This document shows, piece after piece, positions 1 through 7,609 of a stretch of DNA of 64,000 nucleotides. Origin of the DNA: Primorskyibacter sedentarius (GTDB lineage Bacteria; Pseudomonadota; Alphaproteobacteria; Rhodobacterales; Rhodobacteraceae); NCBI RefSeq assembly GCF_004342065.1, contig NZ_SLZU01000001.1:372001-436000 (forward strand), given 5' to 3'. A program made the position numbers and the translations under genes. Below the pieces are notes generated by a model. That model had not been told where the DNA came from. It did no database searches and saw only the letters and a list, made by a program, of their open reading frames with translations. Position 1 is the first letter of the stretch; the number at the start of each line of letters is the position of its first letter.

Positions 1-207
1 GTCGCCACAGGGCGCCGATGCCGGCCCCGCATCCGGGCCGGGACCGGCATCTGCACCGGGCTTGGCTTTGGCTTTGAGCTTTGGCAGGAGGGGCTCACCG
101 TCCGGCACGTTGCGAAGAGGGGCGGCGCCGGAAGACGCATCATCGCGAAATGGCGCTTCGGATGTCGCGCAGCCCGCCGCCGCCCCCGCCTTAGGGAGGT
201 CGCTCAT
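1..207 (-). CDS. Partial CDS at the left edge, possible start of error-prone DNA polymerase DnaE2
   Basis: An open frame of 69 codons starts at an ATG (205-207, minus) and runs off the left edge without a stop. It begins 61 bases after the imuB stop, and imuA-imuB-dnaE2 is the usual order of this SOS cassette, so dnaE2 is the expected occupant. The visible residues are Ala/Pro/Gly/Lys-rich and contain no recognisable PHP-domain motif. This could be an N-terminal extension before the polymerase starts, or a spurious frame with the real start beyond the edge. The DnaE2 identity is inferred from context only. Confidence 0.4.
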   Translation of the reverse strand, partial: MSDLPKAGAAAGCATSEAPFRDDASSGAAPLRNVPDGEPLLPKLKAKAKPGADAGPGPDAGPASAPCGD

Positions 208-268
208 CGGGACGCCCCGGCCGTCCTTCCCCGGAGAGCGGCCCTGTCCGGGCTGGGCCCCGGCCCCG

Positions 269-1738
269 TCATGCAAATTCCCCCTGCACGAACCAGCCCG
301 GCGCCTGTGGGGTGTGATAGAGCCAAAGACGCCGCCCCTGCCGCGTGTCCACCTTCCAGTAATCGCGCAGGCCGGAACGCCAGGCATCCTCTTGCAGCCA
401 CCATTCGGGGGCGATGCGTTCGGGGCCTGCCGCGCGTTCCGTGGTCAGTGACATGGCGCGCCAGCGGAAGCTGCGCGGCGGTTTGCGCCCTGCCCCGCCG
501 ATGGGTTCGGGCGGAAACAGCCGCAAGGGGCGCGGGCGCAGGGCAACGAAACTGCCGCCCGGATCGGACCATGCGGCGGGGGCCACGAGGAAGCTGCGCT
601 CGGGGATATGGCTGTCGGCGGGCAGGAAGCGGTGGATGTTCTCCAGCCCGATGCGGTTGCCGATCCGGGTCATCAGATCCTCCAGCCGCCCCGCACCCTG
701 CCCGGCCTGCGCATGGGAAAGCTGCTGCACCGGCAGATCCTCGACCTGCACGGCCTCCAGCCGCATCTGATCGATGCCGAAACCGGCCTCGACCTCTGCC
801 ACGCCACGTTCGAAGAGCGGCAGGATGCGGGCGGGGTCACGCATTGGGCTGGCCAGGCGCAATTCCACCTGCTGATGGCCCATATCGACGCGGCGCAGGG
901 TCAGGCGCAGCAGGCGCGCGCCGGTTTCGCGCGCCTTCAGACGGGCGCAAAGCTGATCCAGAAGCCGCGCCGTGCCCGCCATCACATCGCCGGTCAGGCC
1001 AATGGGATCAGGCAGGGTCAGGCGGGTGCTGTAGACGGGCGGGTCCGGCAGGGGCGCGATCGCCTCTGGCACCTCGCCCAGCGCCTGATCCAGACGCAAG
1101 AGCGGGCCGGGGCCAAAGCGGCGCGTGACGGTCGCGCGCGGCAGGCGGTGCAGGTCGGACACGCTGCGCAGGCCCAGCCGTTCCAGCGCGATGCAGGTCT
1201 GCGGCTCCAGCCGCAGCGCGGCGATGGGCAGCGGGCCGATGCGGCGCAGCGCCTCGCCCGGCCCGGCGATGCCCTGACCGAACCGCGCCAGCGCCCATGC
1301 GCCGCCCCGCGACCCCGCCAGCCCGAGTTGCACCGTCAGGCCCGCGCGCGACAGGCGCAGGCGCATATCGTCCAGCATCTGCGCCTCGCCGCCGAACAGA
1401 TGCGCCGCGCCGGTGACATCCAGCACCAGCCCGTCGCGCCCTTCCAGCCCGACCCAGGGACAATAGCGCCCGGCCCAGCGGGCCAGCGCGCGCAGGAACC
1501 CCGCATCGCCGCGCGGATCGGCGGGGCGGGTCTGAAGCCCGGGTTGCAGCGCGCGCGCGTCGGTCACCGTCATGCCCGGCGCCAGCCCCTGCCCCGCAGC
1601 CACCGCATTGGCACAATAGAGCCGGTCTGCATTGCCTTCGCTCAGCGTCAGCGCAAACGCCCCTTCGACCGGGCGCAGGCGCAGCGCGCGATCACTCGCG
1701 AACCTTGGAAACCACAATGATACGACGCGACGCGACAT
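269..1738 (-). CDS. imuB: ImuB, catalytically inactive Y-family polymerase-like mutagenesis protein
   Basis: A 489-residue Y-family (UmuC/DinB-like) protein of the ImuA-ImuB-DnaE2 translesion mutasome. The N-terminus SLWFPRFASDRA lies where true Y-family polymerases carry their first catalytic Asp (DxDxFFA-type motif). LDVTGAAHLFGGE around residue 100 matches the palm but without the SIDE-type acidic pair. This fits the known role of ImuB as a non-catalytic adaptor for DnaE2 and the beta clamp. The start at 1738 (MSRRVVSLW) is preferred over a longer frame because it begins at the family N-terminus. It overlaps the end of imuA by 47 bases, implying translational coupling. SOS control is expected through the site upstream of imuA. 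Confidence 0.9.
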   Translation of the reverse strand: MSRRVVSLWFPRFASDRALRLRPVEGAFALTLSEGNADRLYCANAVAAGQGLAPGMTVTDARALQPGLQTRPADPRGDAGFLRALARWAGRYCPWVGLEGRDGLVLDVTGAAHLFGGEAQMLDDMRLRLSRAGLTVQLGLAGSRGGAWALARFGQGIAGPGEALRRIGPLPIAALRLEPQTCIALERLGLRSVSDLHRLPRATVTRRFGPGPLLRLDQALGEVPEAIAPLPDPPVYSTRLTLPDPIGLTGDVMAGTARLLDQLCARLKARETGARLLRLTLRRVDMGHQQVELRLASPMRDPARILPLFERGVAEVEAGFGIDQMRLEAVQVEDLPVQQLSHAQAGQGAGRLEDLMTRIGNRIGLENIHRFLPADSHIPERSFLVAPAAWSDPGGSFVALRPRPLRLFPPEPIGGAGRKPPRSFRWRAMSLTTERAAGPERIAPEWWLQEDAWRSGLRDYWKVDTRQGRRLWLYHTPQAPGWFVQGEFA

Positions 1739-2261
1739 CCCAGCGAACCACCCAATCAACCAATGTTCCCTTTTTGTTCTTGATAAGAGACCAGCGCAGC
1801 AGAGTCGAGTCCTGCCTGTCAAAATACGGCGCGCACCGCCAGCGCGTCTCGGCCGCGTTGCTGCCCATGCCCTCGGGCACAATCAGCAGGCCGGGCGTCT
1901 TGCCCGCGGTGGCCGCCAGTTGCAGCCGGCGGCCTTCGGTCAGGCCGATGGGCTGGGAAATCTCGGCCACGACCAGCCCCAGCGCGCCGTCGCGCAGGCC
2001 TTCCTCGGCCACAGCCAGAACATCGGTCTGGGTCTTGCAACGTGCGGTCAGCAATTGGCCGGGATCCCGGAATTCGGACAGGGCCACGGGGTTCAGCCCG
2101 TCCTGGCGCCAGTCCTCGACCGCCCAGAGCACCGGCCCCTCGACAGCCGCGAAACAGGCCGCCGCAAAGCCCGCAGCACCGGGGCCGCAAACCTCGTGCG
2201 TGCGGTGGCCGCGCAGGGGAAAGACGGCCGGGAAGTCGGTTGTGATCTGATCGCTTTGCAT
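1692..2261 (-). CDS. imuA: ImuA, RecA-like accessory protein of the SOS mutagenesis cassette
   Basis: A 189-residue ImuA (SulA/RecA-like fold) protein placed directly before imuB. The C-terminal part, with WSLIKNKKGTLVDWVVRWD-like residues near position 157-175, is typical of the family. ImuA works with ImuB and DnaE2 in damage-induced mutagenesis in bacteria lacking a plain UmuDC. The start at 2261 (MQSDQITTDF) was chosen; a second in-frame ATG at 2273 (MGRSMQSD) cannot be excluded, and neither has a strong ribosome binding site. A candidate LexA operator lies about 70 bases upstream. Confidence 0.82.
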   Translation of the reverse strand: MQSDQITTDFPAVFPLRGHRTHEVCGPGAAGFAAACFAAVEGPVLWAVEDWRQDGLNPVALSEFRDPGQLLTARCKTQTDVLAVAEEGLRDGALGLVVAEISQPIGLTEGRRLQLAATAGKTPGLLIVPEGMGSNAAETRWRCAPYFDRQDSTLLRWSLIKNKKGTLVDWVVRWDVASRRIIVVSKVRE

Positions 2262-2331
2262 GCTGCGCCCCATGAAACGGAAACGCCGGGGCCAATGCAA
2301 GCCTCTCTGCGCGTCACCAGCTTCGCGCCCT

Positions 2332-2346
2332 GTTCTTGTACCGTGC
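2332..2346. promoter_or_regulatory. Candidate LexA (SOS) operator
   Basis: GTTC-TTGTACC-GTGC matches the alphaproteobacterial LexA box GTTC-N7-GTTC at seven of eight defined positions. It sits about 70 bases upstream of imuA, in the gap shared with the divergent ATP-grasp gene. imuA-imuB-dnaE2 cassettes are known SOS regulon members. One mismatch in the second half-site keeps this tentative. Confidence 0.4.
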
Positions 2347-2516
2347 GGACAAGGGCAAGCCACTGCCGGATACAGGAAAAACCCCCCTGGACCGGGGCGT
2401 GAGGCACTGCCTAAAAATTGTGCGTCGCCCACAAAAAGCTGAATTTTTTCACGCGCCCCCTTCCATCCCGGCCACTTGTCCTGTTTGCTGGTCCCAAGGG
2501 TCAATTGGCGGGTAAG

Positions 2517-3932
2517 ATGGCAACAGAATATTTCAACGAGATGTTCGACGGCACCACGGTGCGAGACCCGTACCGTTTTCTGGAAAACTGGCTGAAAGAC
2601 ATGCCGCACGAGCTGCGGCATATGAAGCAATCCGAAGCGGAGGCGCTGTTCAGGCGCATCGGGATCACCTTCGCGGTCTATGGCGAGGCGGCGGATACCG
2701 ACCGGCTGATTCCCTTCGACATGTTCCCGCGCGTCTTTACGGCCGACGAGTGGCGCAAGCTGGAACGCGGGATCAAGCAGCGGGCACGCGCGCTCAACGC
2801 CTTTCTGGCCGATGTCTATGACCGCGGAGAGATCATACGGGCCGGTCGCATCCCGGCCGAGCTGGTCTATCGCAACGAGGCCTACGAGCTTGCCGTGACC
2901 GGGTTCCGCCCGCCGCTGGGCGTCTACAGCCATATCGTGGGCATTGATCTGGTCCGCACCGGGCCGGACCAGTTCTTCGTGCTGGAAGACAATTGCCGGA
3001 CGCCTTCGGGTGTCAGCTATATGCTGGAAAACCGCGAGATCATGATGCGCATGTTCCCCCAGCTTTTCCAGGAGAACCGAATCGCCCCGGTGGATGGCTA
3101 TGCGCGGCTGCTGCGGCGCACGCTGACCGATGTGGCCCCCGCGAAATGCGACAGCGACCCGACGGCGGTGATCCTGACGCCGGGCCGGTTCAACAGCGCC
3201 TATTACGAACACAGCTTCCTTGCCGACCTGATGGGCGTGGATCTGGTGGAAGGTCAGGACCTGTTCGTGGATGGCGATTACTGCTGGATGCGCACCACCG
3301 AGGGCCCGCGCCGGGTGGATGTGATCTATCGCCGGATCGACGATGCCTTCATCGACCCGCTATGCTTCCGCCCGGATTCGATGCTGGGCGTACCGGGGCT
3401 GATGAATGTCTACCGCTCTGGCGGGGTGACGATCTGTTCCGCGCCGGGTGCCGGCGTTGCCGATGACAAGGCGATCTATATCCACGTCCCCGAGATGATC
3501 CGCTTTTACCTGGGCGAAGAGCCCATCCTGCAAAACGTGCCGACCTGGCAATGCGCCAAGCGGGACGAGTGCAAATACGTGCTGGAGCACCTGTCGGAGC
3601 TGGTGGTCAAGGAAGTCCACGGATCGGGCGGCTACGGGATGCTGGTCGGCCCCAAGGCCAGCAAGGGCGATATCGAGGCTTTTGCCTCCAAGATCCGTGA
3701 AAATCCTGCCAATTACATCGCCCAGCCGACGCTGGCGCTGTCCACGACCCCCACATTCGTGGAGGAAGGCGTGGCCCCGCGCCATGTCGACCTGCGCCCC
3801 TATTGCCTTGTCGGCAAGGACGTCAACCTGGTGCCGGGCGGGCTGACCCGCGTGGCCCTGACCGAAGGCTCCCTGGTGGTGAACTCGTCGCAGGGCGGCG
3901 GGGTGAAAGACACCTGGGTACTCGCGGAGTGA
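2517..3932 (+). CDS. Circularly permuted ATP-grasp protein (DUF404/DUF407 type 2)
   Basis: A 471-residue circularly permuted ATP-grasp enzyme, predicted to form a peptide or amide bond with ATP hydrolysis; the substrate is unknown. Diagnostic stretches are LEDNCRTPSGVSYMLENRE near residue 155, TPGRFNSAYYEH, and the C-terminal KEVHGSGGYGMLVGP and RPYCLVGKDVNLVPGG. The start at 2517 (MATEYFNEMFDG) is the family N-terminus; an upstream ATG at 2418 would add 33 residues of atypical sequence. It is followed after 4 bases by the alpha-E gene, then transglutaminase and Anbu, the well-known cassette linking these four families. Function in that cassette is not established. Confidence 0.92.
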   Translation: MATEYFNEMFDGTTVRDPYRFLENWLKDMPHELRHMKQSEAEALFRRIGITFAVYGEAADTDRLIPFDMFPRVFTADEWRKLERGIKQRARALNAFLADVYDRGEIIRAGRIPAELVYRNEAYELAVTGFRPPLGVYSHIVGIDLVRTGPDQFFVLEDNCRTPSGVSYMLENREIMMRMFPQLFQENRIAPVDGYARLLRRTLTDVAPAKCDSDPTAVILTPGRFNSAYYEHSFLADLMGVDLVEGQDLFVDGDYCWMRTTEGPRRVDVIYRRIDDAFIDPLCFRPDSMLGVPGLMNVYRSGGVTICSAPGAGVADDKAIYIHVPEMIRFYLGEEPILQNVPTWQCAKRDECKYVLEHLSELVVKEVHGSGGYGMLVGPKASKGDIEAFASKIRENPANYIAQPTLALSTTPTFVEEGVAPRHVDLRPYCLVGKDVNLVPGGLTRVALTEGSLVVNSSQGGGVKDTWVLAE

Positions 3933-3936
3933 TGCC

Positions 3937-4887
3937 ATGCTGAGCCGGACCGCCGCAAACCTCTACTGGATCGCCCGCTACATGGAGCGCGCCGAGATGA
4001 CCGCGCGCATGCTTGAAGTGGGCAGCCGCAACGCGCTGTTGCCCAATATCGGTGACGGGTATCGCAACGAATGGTCTGCGATCCTTGAAACCTGCGGGGC
4101 CACCGAACGCTTTACCGAGAAATTCGGAGAGCCGGTGCAGCACAATATCGAGACGTTCCTGTTCTTCGACCTTGGCAACCCGTCCTCGATCGCGTCGTGC
4201 ATTTCGATCGCGCGGGAAAATGCGCGCGTGGTGCGGACCGCGCTGACATCGCTGGTCTGGGATGTGCTGAACTCTGCCTTTCAGGAGCTCAACCAGATGC
4301 GCCGGACAGAGCGGTCGAAACTGCCCCTGTCGGACCTGATCGACTGGACGGTGAAAACCTGCGCGCTGGTGCGCGGTGCTATCGAGAGCACACAGCTGCG
4401 CAATGACGGGTTCTATTTCACCCAGCTTGGATATGCGGTGGAACGGGCTGACAACACAGCGCGCCTGCTGGACGTGAAATATTACGTGCTGCTGCCCGGC
4501 ACCTCTTATATCGGGTCGGGGCTGGACACCTATCAATGGACAACGCTGCTGCGGGCGCTGTCGGCCTCGCGCGCCTTCAACTGGACCTACAAGGGCGAGC
4601 TGAACGCGCAGAAAGTGGCCCATTTCGTCATCCTTAACCAGCAATCGCCGCGATCGCTGCTCTCCTGCGCGAGGCTGGCGTCGGATCATCTGGACCACCT
4701 GTCGCGCGGCTACGGGACATGCAGCACGTCCCAGACCTGCGCCCGCTCTTTGGTGGCAGAGCTTGCAGAGGCAGGCGTGCAGGACATCTTTGACGAGGGG
4801 CTGCACGAATTCCTGACCCGTTTCATCCTGGAGATCGGCAAGCTCGACATGTCGATCACCGACAATTACCTGCGGGGTGAGTTCTGA
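3937..4887 (+). CDS. Alpha-E domain protein (DUF403)
   Basis: A 316-residue, all-helical alpha-E protein, opening with the typical MLSRTAANLYWIARYMERAE. The family has no assigned reaction. It almost always neighbours a circularly permuted ATP-grasp and a transglutaminase-like protein, and comparative work has proposed a role in peptide ligation or modification. It lies 4 bases after the ATP-grasp stop and overlaps the transglutaminase start (TGATG at 4885-4889), so the three genes are almost certainly one transcript. Confidence 0.92.
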   Translation: MLSRTAANLYWIARYMERAEMTARMLEVGSRNALLPNIGDGYRNEWSAILETCGATERFTEKFGEPVQHNIETFLFFDLGNPSSIASCISIARENARVVRTALTSLVWDVLNSAFQELNQMRRTERSKLPLSDLIDWTVKTCALVRGAIESTQLRNDGFYFTQLGYAVERADNTARLLDVKYYVLLPGTSYIGSGLDTYQWTTLLRALSASRAFNWTYKGELNAQKVAHFVILNQQSPRSLLSCARLASDHLDHLSRGYGTCSTSQTCARSLVAELAEAGVQDIFDEGLHEFLTRFILEIGKLDMSITDNYLRGEF

Positions 4888-5726
4888 TGCATCTGCATGT
4901 CACGCATATCACCCGCTACCGGTTCGAAAAGCCGCTGTCCCGCGTCACGCAGAGCCACCGGCTGACACCGGCCAGTTTTGACGGGCAGACCGTGCAAACC
5001 TGGCTGATCGAGGCCGAGGGCGCCACGCGCGGGGCCTGTTTCCGCGACGGCGCGGGCGACGAGATCCAGACCCTGGCCTTCAAGGGGCCGGTGTCATCCA
5101 TTGATGTGATCGTGACCGGCGAGGTCATCACCACTGACACGTCCGGCGTGTTGCGCGGCCATGCCGAAACCGCCAACCCGTTGACTTACCTGCGCGAAAC
5201 GCCGCTGACCCTGCCGGATGAAAACATCCGCAAGCTGGCCGAGGCCGCGCTGGACGCGGTTCCTGAAAGCGATCTTCTGGCGCGCGCGCATGCGCTGGCC
5301 ACGGCCGTGGCCAAGGCCATCACCTACGCCCCCGGAGAGACAGAGGCCCATACGACCGGGGCAGAGGCGCTCAAACAGGGCAAGGGCGTGTGCCAGGATC
5401 ATGCCCATGTGCTGATCTCTGCCGCGCGGCTTTTCGACCTGCCCGCGCGTTACGTGTCGGGCTATCTTTTCGCCGGCGAAGAGGATGGCCCGGTCGAGGC
5501 ATCGCATGGCTGGGCAGAGATTTTCGTGGCTGGGCTGGGCTGGGTCGGGTTCGACGCGGCAAATGCCTGCTGCCCCGACGACCGCTATATCCGGCTGGGA
5601 TCGGGGTTGGAGGCATCGGATGCCGCACCGATCCGCGGCATCGTCGGCGGGCAATCCTGCGAGGGTCTGGAAGTGTCGGTGATGATACGGCCGGCAAAGC
5701 CGATGCAGCAGGGCCAGCAGCAGTAA
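4887..5726 (+). CDS. Transglutaminase-like cysteine protease family protein
   Basis: A 279-residue protein with an N-terminal beta-rich Bact_transglu_N region (MHLHVTHITRYRFEKPLSRV) and a papain-like transglutaminase core. The triad is visible: Cys169 in GKGVCQDHAH, His207 in SHGWAE and Asp223 in GFDAAN. Bacterial members are more often proteases or amidases than crosslinking enzymes. It starts on the last base of the alpha-E gene's stop region (4-base type overlap). The association with ATP-grasp and Anbu suggests it makes or cuts an amide or peptide linkage produced by this cassette, which is inference. Confidence 0.9.
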   Translation: MHLHVTHITRYRFEKPLSRVTQSHRLTPASFDGQTVQTWLIEAEGATRGACFRDGAGDEIQTLAFKGPVSSIDVIVTGEVITTDTSGVLRGHAETANPLTYLRETPLTLPDENIRKLAEAALDAVPESDLLARAHALATAVAKAITYAPGETEAHTTGAEALKQGKGVCQDHAHVLISAARLFDLPARYVSGYLFAGEEDGPVEASHGWAEIFVAGLGWVGFDAANACCPDDRYIRLGSGLEASDAAPIRGIVGGQSCEGLEVSVMIRPAKPMQQGQQQ

Positions 5727-5820
5727 CGTTTGGGCAATCGAAGCTGACAGGTCCAAAGGGGCATTGCCGCCCCGGGTCGAAGCGCCTATCTTGCGTCGGC
5801 ACGAAACAAGGTAACCTGTT

Positions 5821-6546
5821 ATGACGTATTGCGTGGGACTTCTTCTTGATGCAGGCATCGTCCTGTTGTCCGACACCCGCACAAATGCCGGGCTGGACAA
5901 CATTTCGACCTATCGAAAGATGTTCACCTTCGAAGAACCGGGCGAGCGGGTTATCGCGATTCTGACGGCGGGCAGCCTGTCGGTCACGCAGACCGTTCTG
6001 GCGCGTCTGACCGAAGCCGCAGAAGACCCGGATGCGTCCGAGACGACCTCTATCCTGAAGGCGCCGTCGATGTTGCGGGTGGCGCAGATGATCGGGTCAA
6101 CCCTGTCTGACGTGACCGCGGAAATCTCGGGCCGGATGAACCGGATGAGCCAGAGCGCCAGTGCCTCGCTGATCGTGGCGGGCCAGCGCAAGGGCGGACC
6201 GATGCGGCTGTTCCTGATCTACAAGGAAGGCAATTTCATCGAGGCTACGCGCGACACGCCCTATCTGCAAATCGGCGAGCATAAATACGGCAAGCCGATT
6301 CTCGACCGGGTGGTGACGCCGGAAACCTCGCTGATGGATGCGCAGAAGGCCGTGCTGCTGTCGATGGATTCGACCCTGCGGTCGAACCTGAGCGTCGGCA
6401 TGCCGCTGGATCTGTGCGTGATCGAATGTGATGGCCTCAAGGTCTCGCAGCGGCGCCGGATCGAGCCTGAAGACCCGCAATTCTCCAAGATGAGCAAGGC
6501 TTGGTCAGAGGCGCTGCGCCGCGCCTATACCGAGATCGAGATCTAG
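5821..6546 (+). CDS. Anbu, proteasome beta-subunit-like peptidase
   Basis: A 241-residue Ntn-hydrolase of the Anbu (ancestral beta subunit, HslV-like) family. After removal of Met1 the N-terminal residue is Thr. Counting from that Thr, Asp17 (SDTRTNAG) and Lys32 (YRKMF) fall where the proteasome-type triad Thr1/Asp17/Lys33 is expected, so the active site looks intact. TAGSLSVTQTVLARL and SLSVGMPLDLCVIE are typical Anbu stretches. It lies 94 bases after the transglutaminase gene in the same direction and completes the classical four-gene neighbourhood. Anbu forms open ring-like oligomers; its substrate and any unfoldase partner are unknown. Confidence 0.93.
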   Translation: MTYCVGLLLDAGIVLLSDTRTNAGLDNISTYRKMFTFEEPGERVIAILTAGSLSVTQTVLARLTEAAEDPDASETTSILKAPSMLRVAQMIGSTLSDVTAEISGRMNRMSQSASASLIVAGQRKGGPMRLFLIYKEGNFIEATRDTPYLQIGEHKYGKPILDRVVTPETSLMDAQKAVLLSMDSTLRSNLSVGMPLDLCVIECDGLKVSQRRRIEPEDPQFSKMSKAWSEALRRAYTEIEI

Positions 6547-6678
6547 GGCGCGCCGCGAATTCCCCACCAGACCGGCGCGCAAGCCTTTGAAATCGCGCCC
6601 AGATTAGAGAAATCGCATGTATCTGTGGCAACCGGCCCGGAGATATGCAAAAGTGCCTCCGGTTAGTAGGAGGTAATC

Positions 6679-7503
6679 ATGAGTTTATTGCAAGCACTGG
6701 CGGAAGCCGTGGTAAATGTATCGGCATCGAAGGGCGGCGCAAGAGCGGCGCAGCCAGGCCGGACCGGCGGTGGCGGCCTTTTCGGCCAGCAATCCGGCCA
6801 GCAATCCGGCCAGAGTGGCGGCGGCATCGAGGATATGCTGGGCTCCCTTCTGGGCGGACAGGCACAGCAATCCGGCGGAGCGGCGCAAGGCGGTCTGGGT
6901 GGTCTGCTGGAGCAACTGGCCGGCGGTCAGGGCGGATCTTCGGGTGGGCTTGACGATATCATCGGACAATTGACCTCTGGCGGGAACGGCCAAAGCGGCG
7001 GGCTTGGTGGCCTTGTCGGGGCGCTGACCAGCGCGTTGGGACAGGGGGGCGCGAGTGCCTCTGCCGGCGGCGATTCCTTTGGGAACATGCTGAACCAGAC
7101 GATTTCCAACCGGGGCAAGGCGGTGGCACCGCCCCAGCCCACGCCCGAGCAGGACGCAGCGGCCGGGCTGATGCTGCGGGCGATGATCCAGGCGGCGAAA
7201 TCGGACGGGAAATTCGACCAGTCGGAACAGCAAAAGCTGCTGGGCCGGCTTGGCGATGTCAGCGCGATGGAACGGCAGTTCGTGAATGACGAGCTGGCCA
7301 AACCAGTTGACGTGGCGGGGCTGGCCCGTGACATCCCGCGCGGGCTGGAACATCAGGTCTACGCGATGTCGGTTCTGGGCATCGACCTCGACAACAAGAA
7401 CGAAGCGCAATACCTGCACCAGCTGGCGCAGGCCGTGGGCCTTGACCAGAACACGGTCAATCAGGTGCATGCGCAGCTGGGCGCGCCCGCGCTTTACGGC
7501 TGA
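6679..7503 (+). CDS. DUF533 (YebE/TerB-like) protein with Gly/Gln-rich N-terminal half
   Basis: A 274-residue protein. Residues 30-150 are low-complexity Gly/Gln/Ser with repeats such as GQQSGQQSGQSGGG. Residues 155-274 form a DUF533 helical domain (LMLRAMIQAAKSDGKFDQSE) resembling TerB and inner-membrane-associated YebE. The role is unknown. A strong ribosome binding site AGGAGGT precedes the ATG at 6679. It lies 132 bases after Anbu on the same strand, so it may or may not belong to that operon. A strong terminator follows. Confidence 0.8.
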   Translation: MSLLQALAEAVVNVSASKGGARAAQPGRTGGGGLFGQQSGQQSGQSGGGIEDMLGSLLGGQAQQSGGAAQGGLGGLLEQLAGGQGGSSGGLDDIIGQLTSGGNGQSGGLGGLVGALTSALGQGGASASAGGDSFGNMLNQTISNRGKAVAPPQPTPEQDAAAGLMLRAMIQAAKSDGKFDQSEQQKLLGRLGDVSAMERQFVNDELAKPVDVAGLARDIPRGLEHQVYAMSVLGIDLDNKNEAQYLHQLAQAVGLDQNTVNQVHAQLGAPALYG

Positions 7504-7540
7504 GCCCAACCGGCCGCGTACCGGAAATTCACACAGTATG

Positions 7541-7575
7541 AAGCCGGGGAACAGGGGCACCTTTCCCCGGCTTTT
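7541..7575 (+). terminator. Rho-independent terminator after the DUF533 gene
   Basis: Perfect 11-bp stem AAGCCGGGGAA / TTCCCCGGCTT (7541-7551 and 7563-7573) followed by a short T run. It separates the plus-strand Anbu/DUF533 block from the convergent kinase-glycosyltransferase gene and may serve both directions. Confidence 0.8.
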
Positions 7576-7609
7576 GCATGATGCGCCGGGGGTGATCCGG
7601 TGACCTGCC

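Noticed and set aside
6783-6815. Short repeats CCAGCAATCCGG as a CRISPR or mobile repeat
   Set aside because: They encode the GQQSG units of the DUF533 protein and lack spacers.
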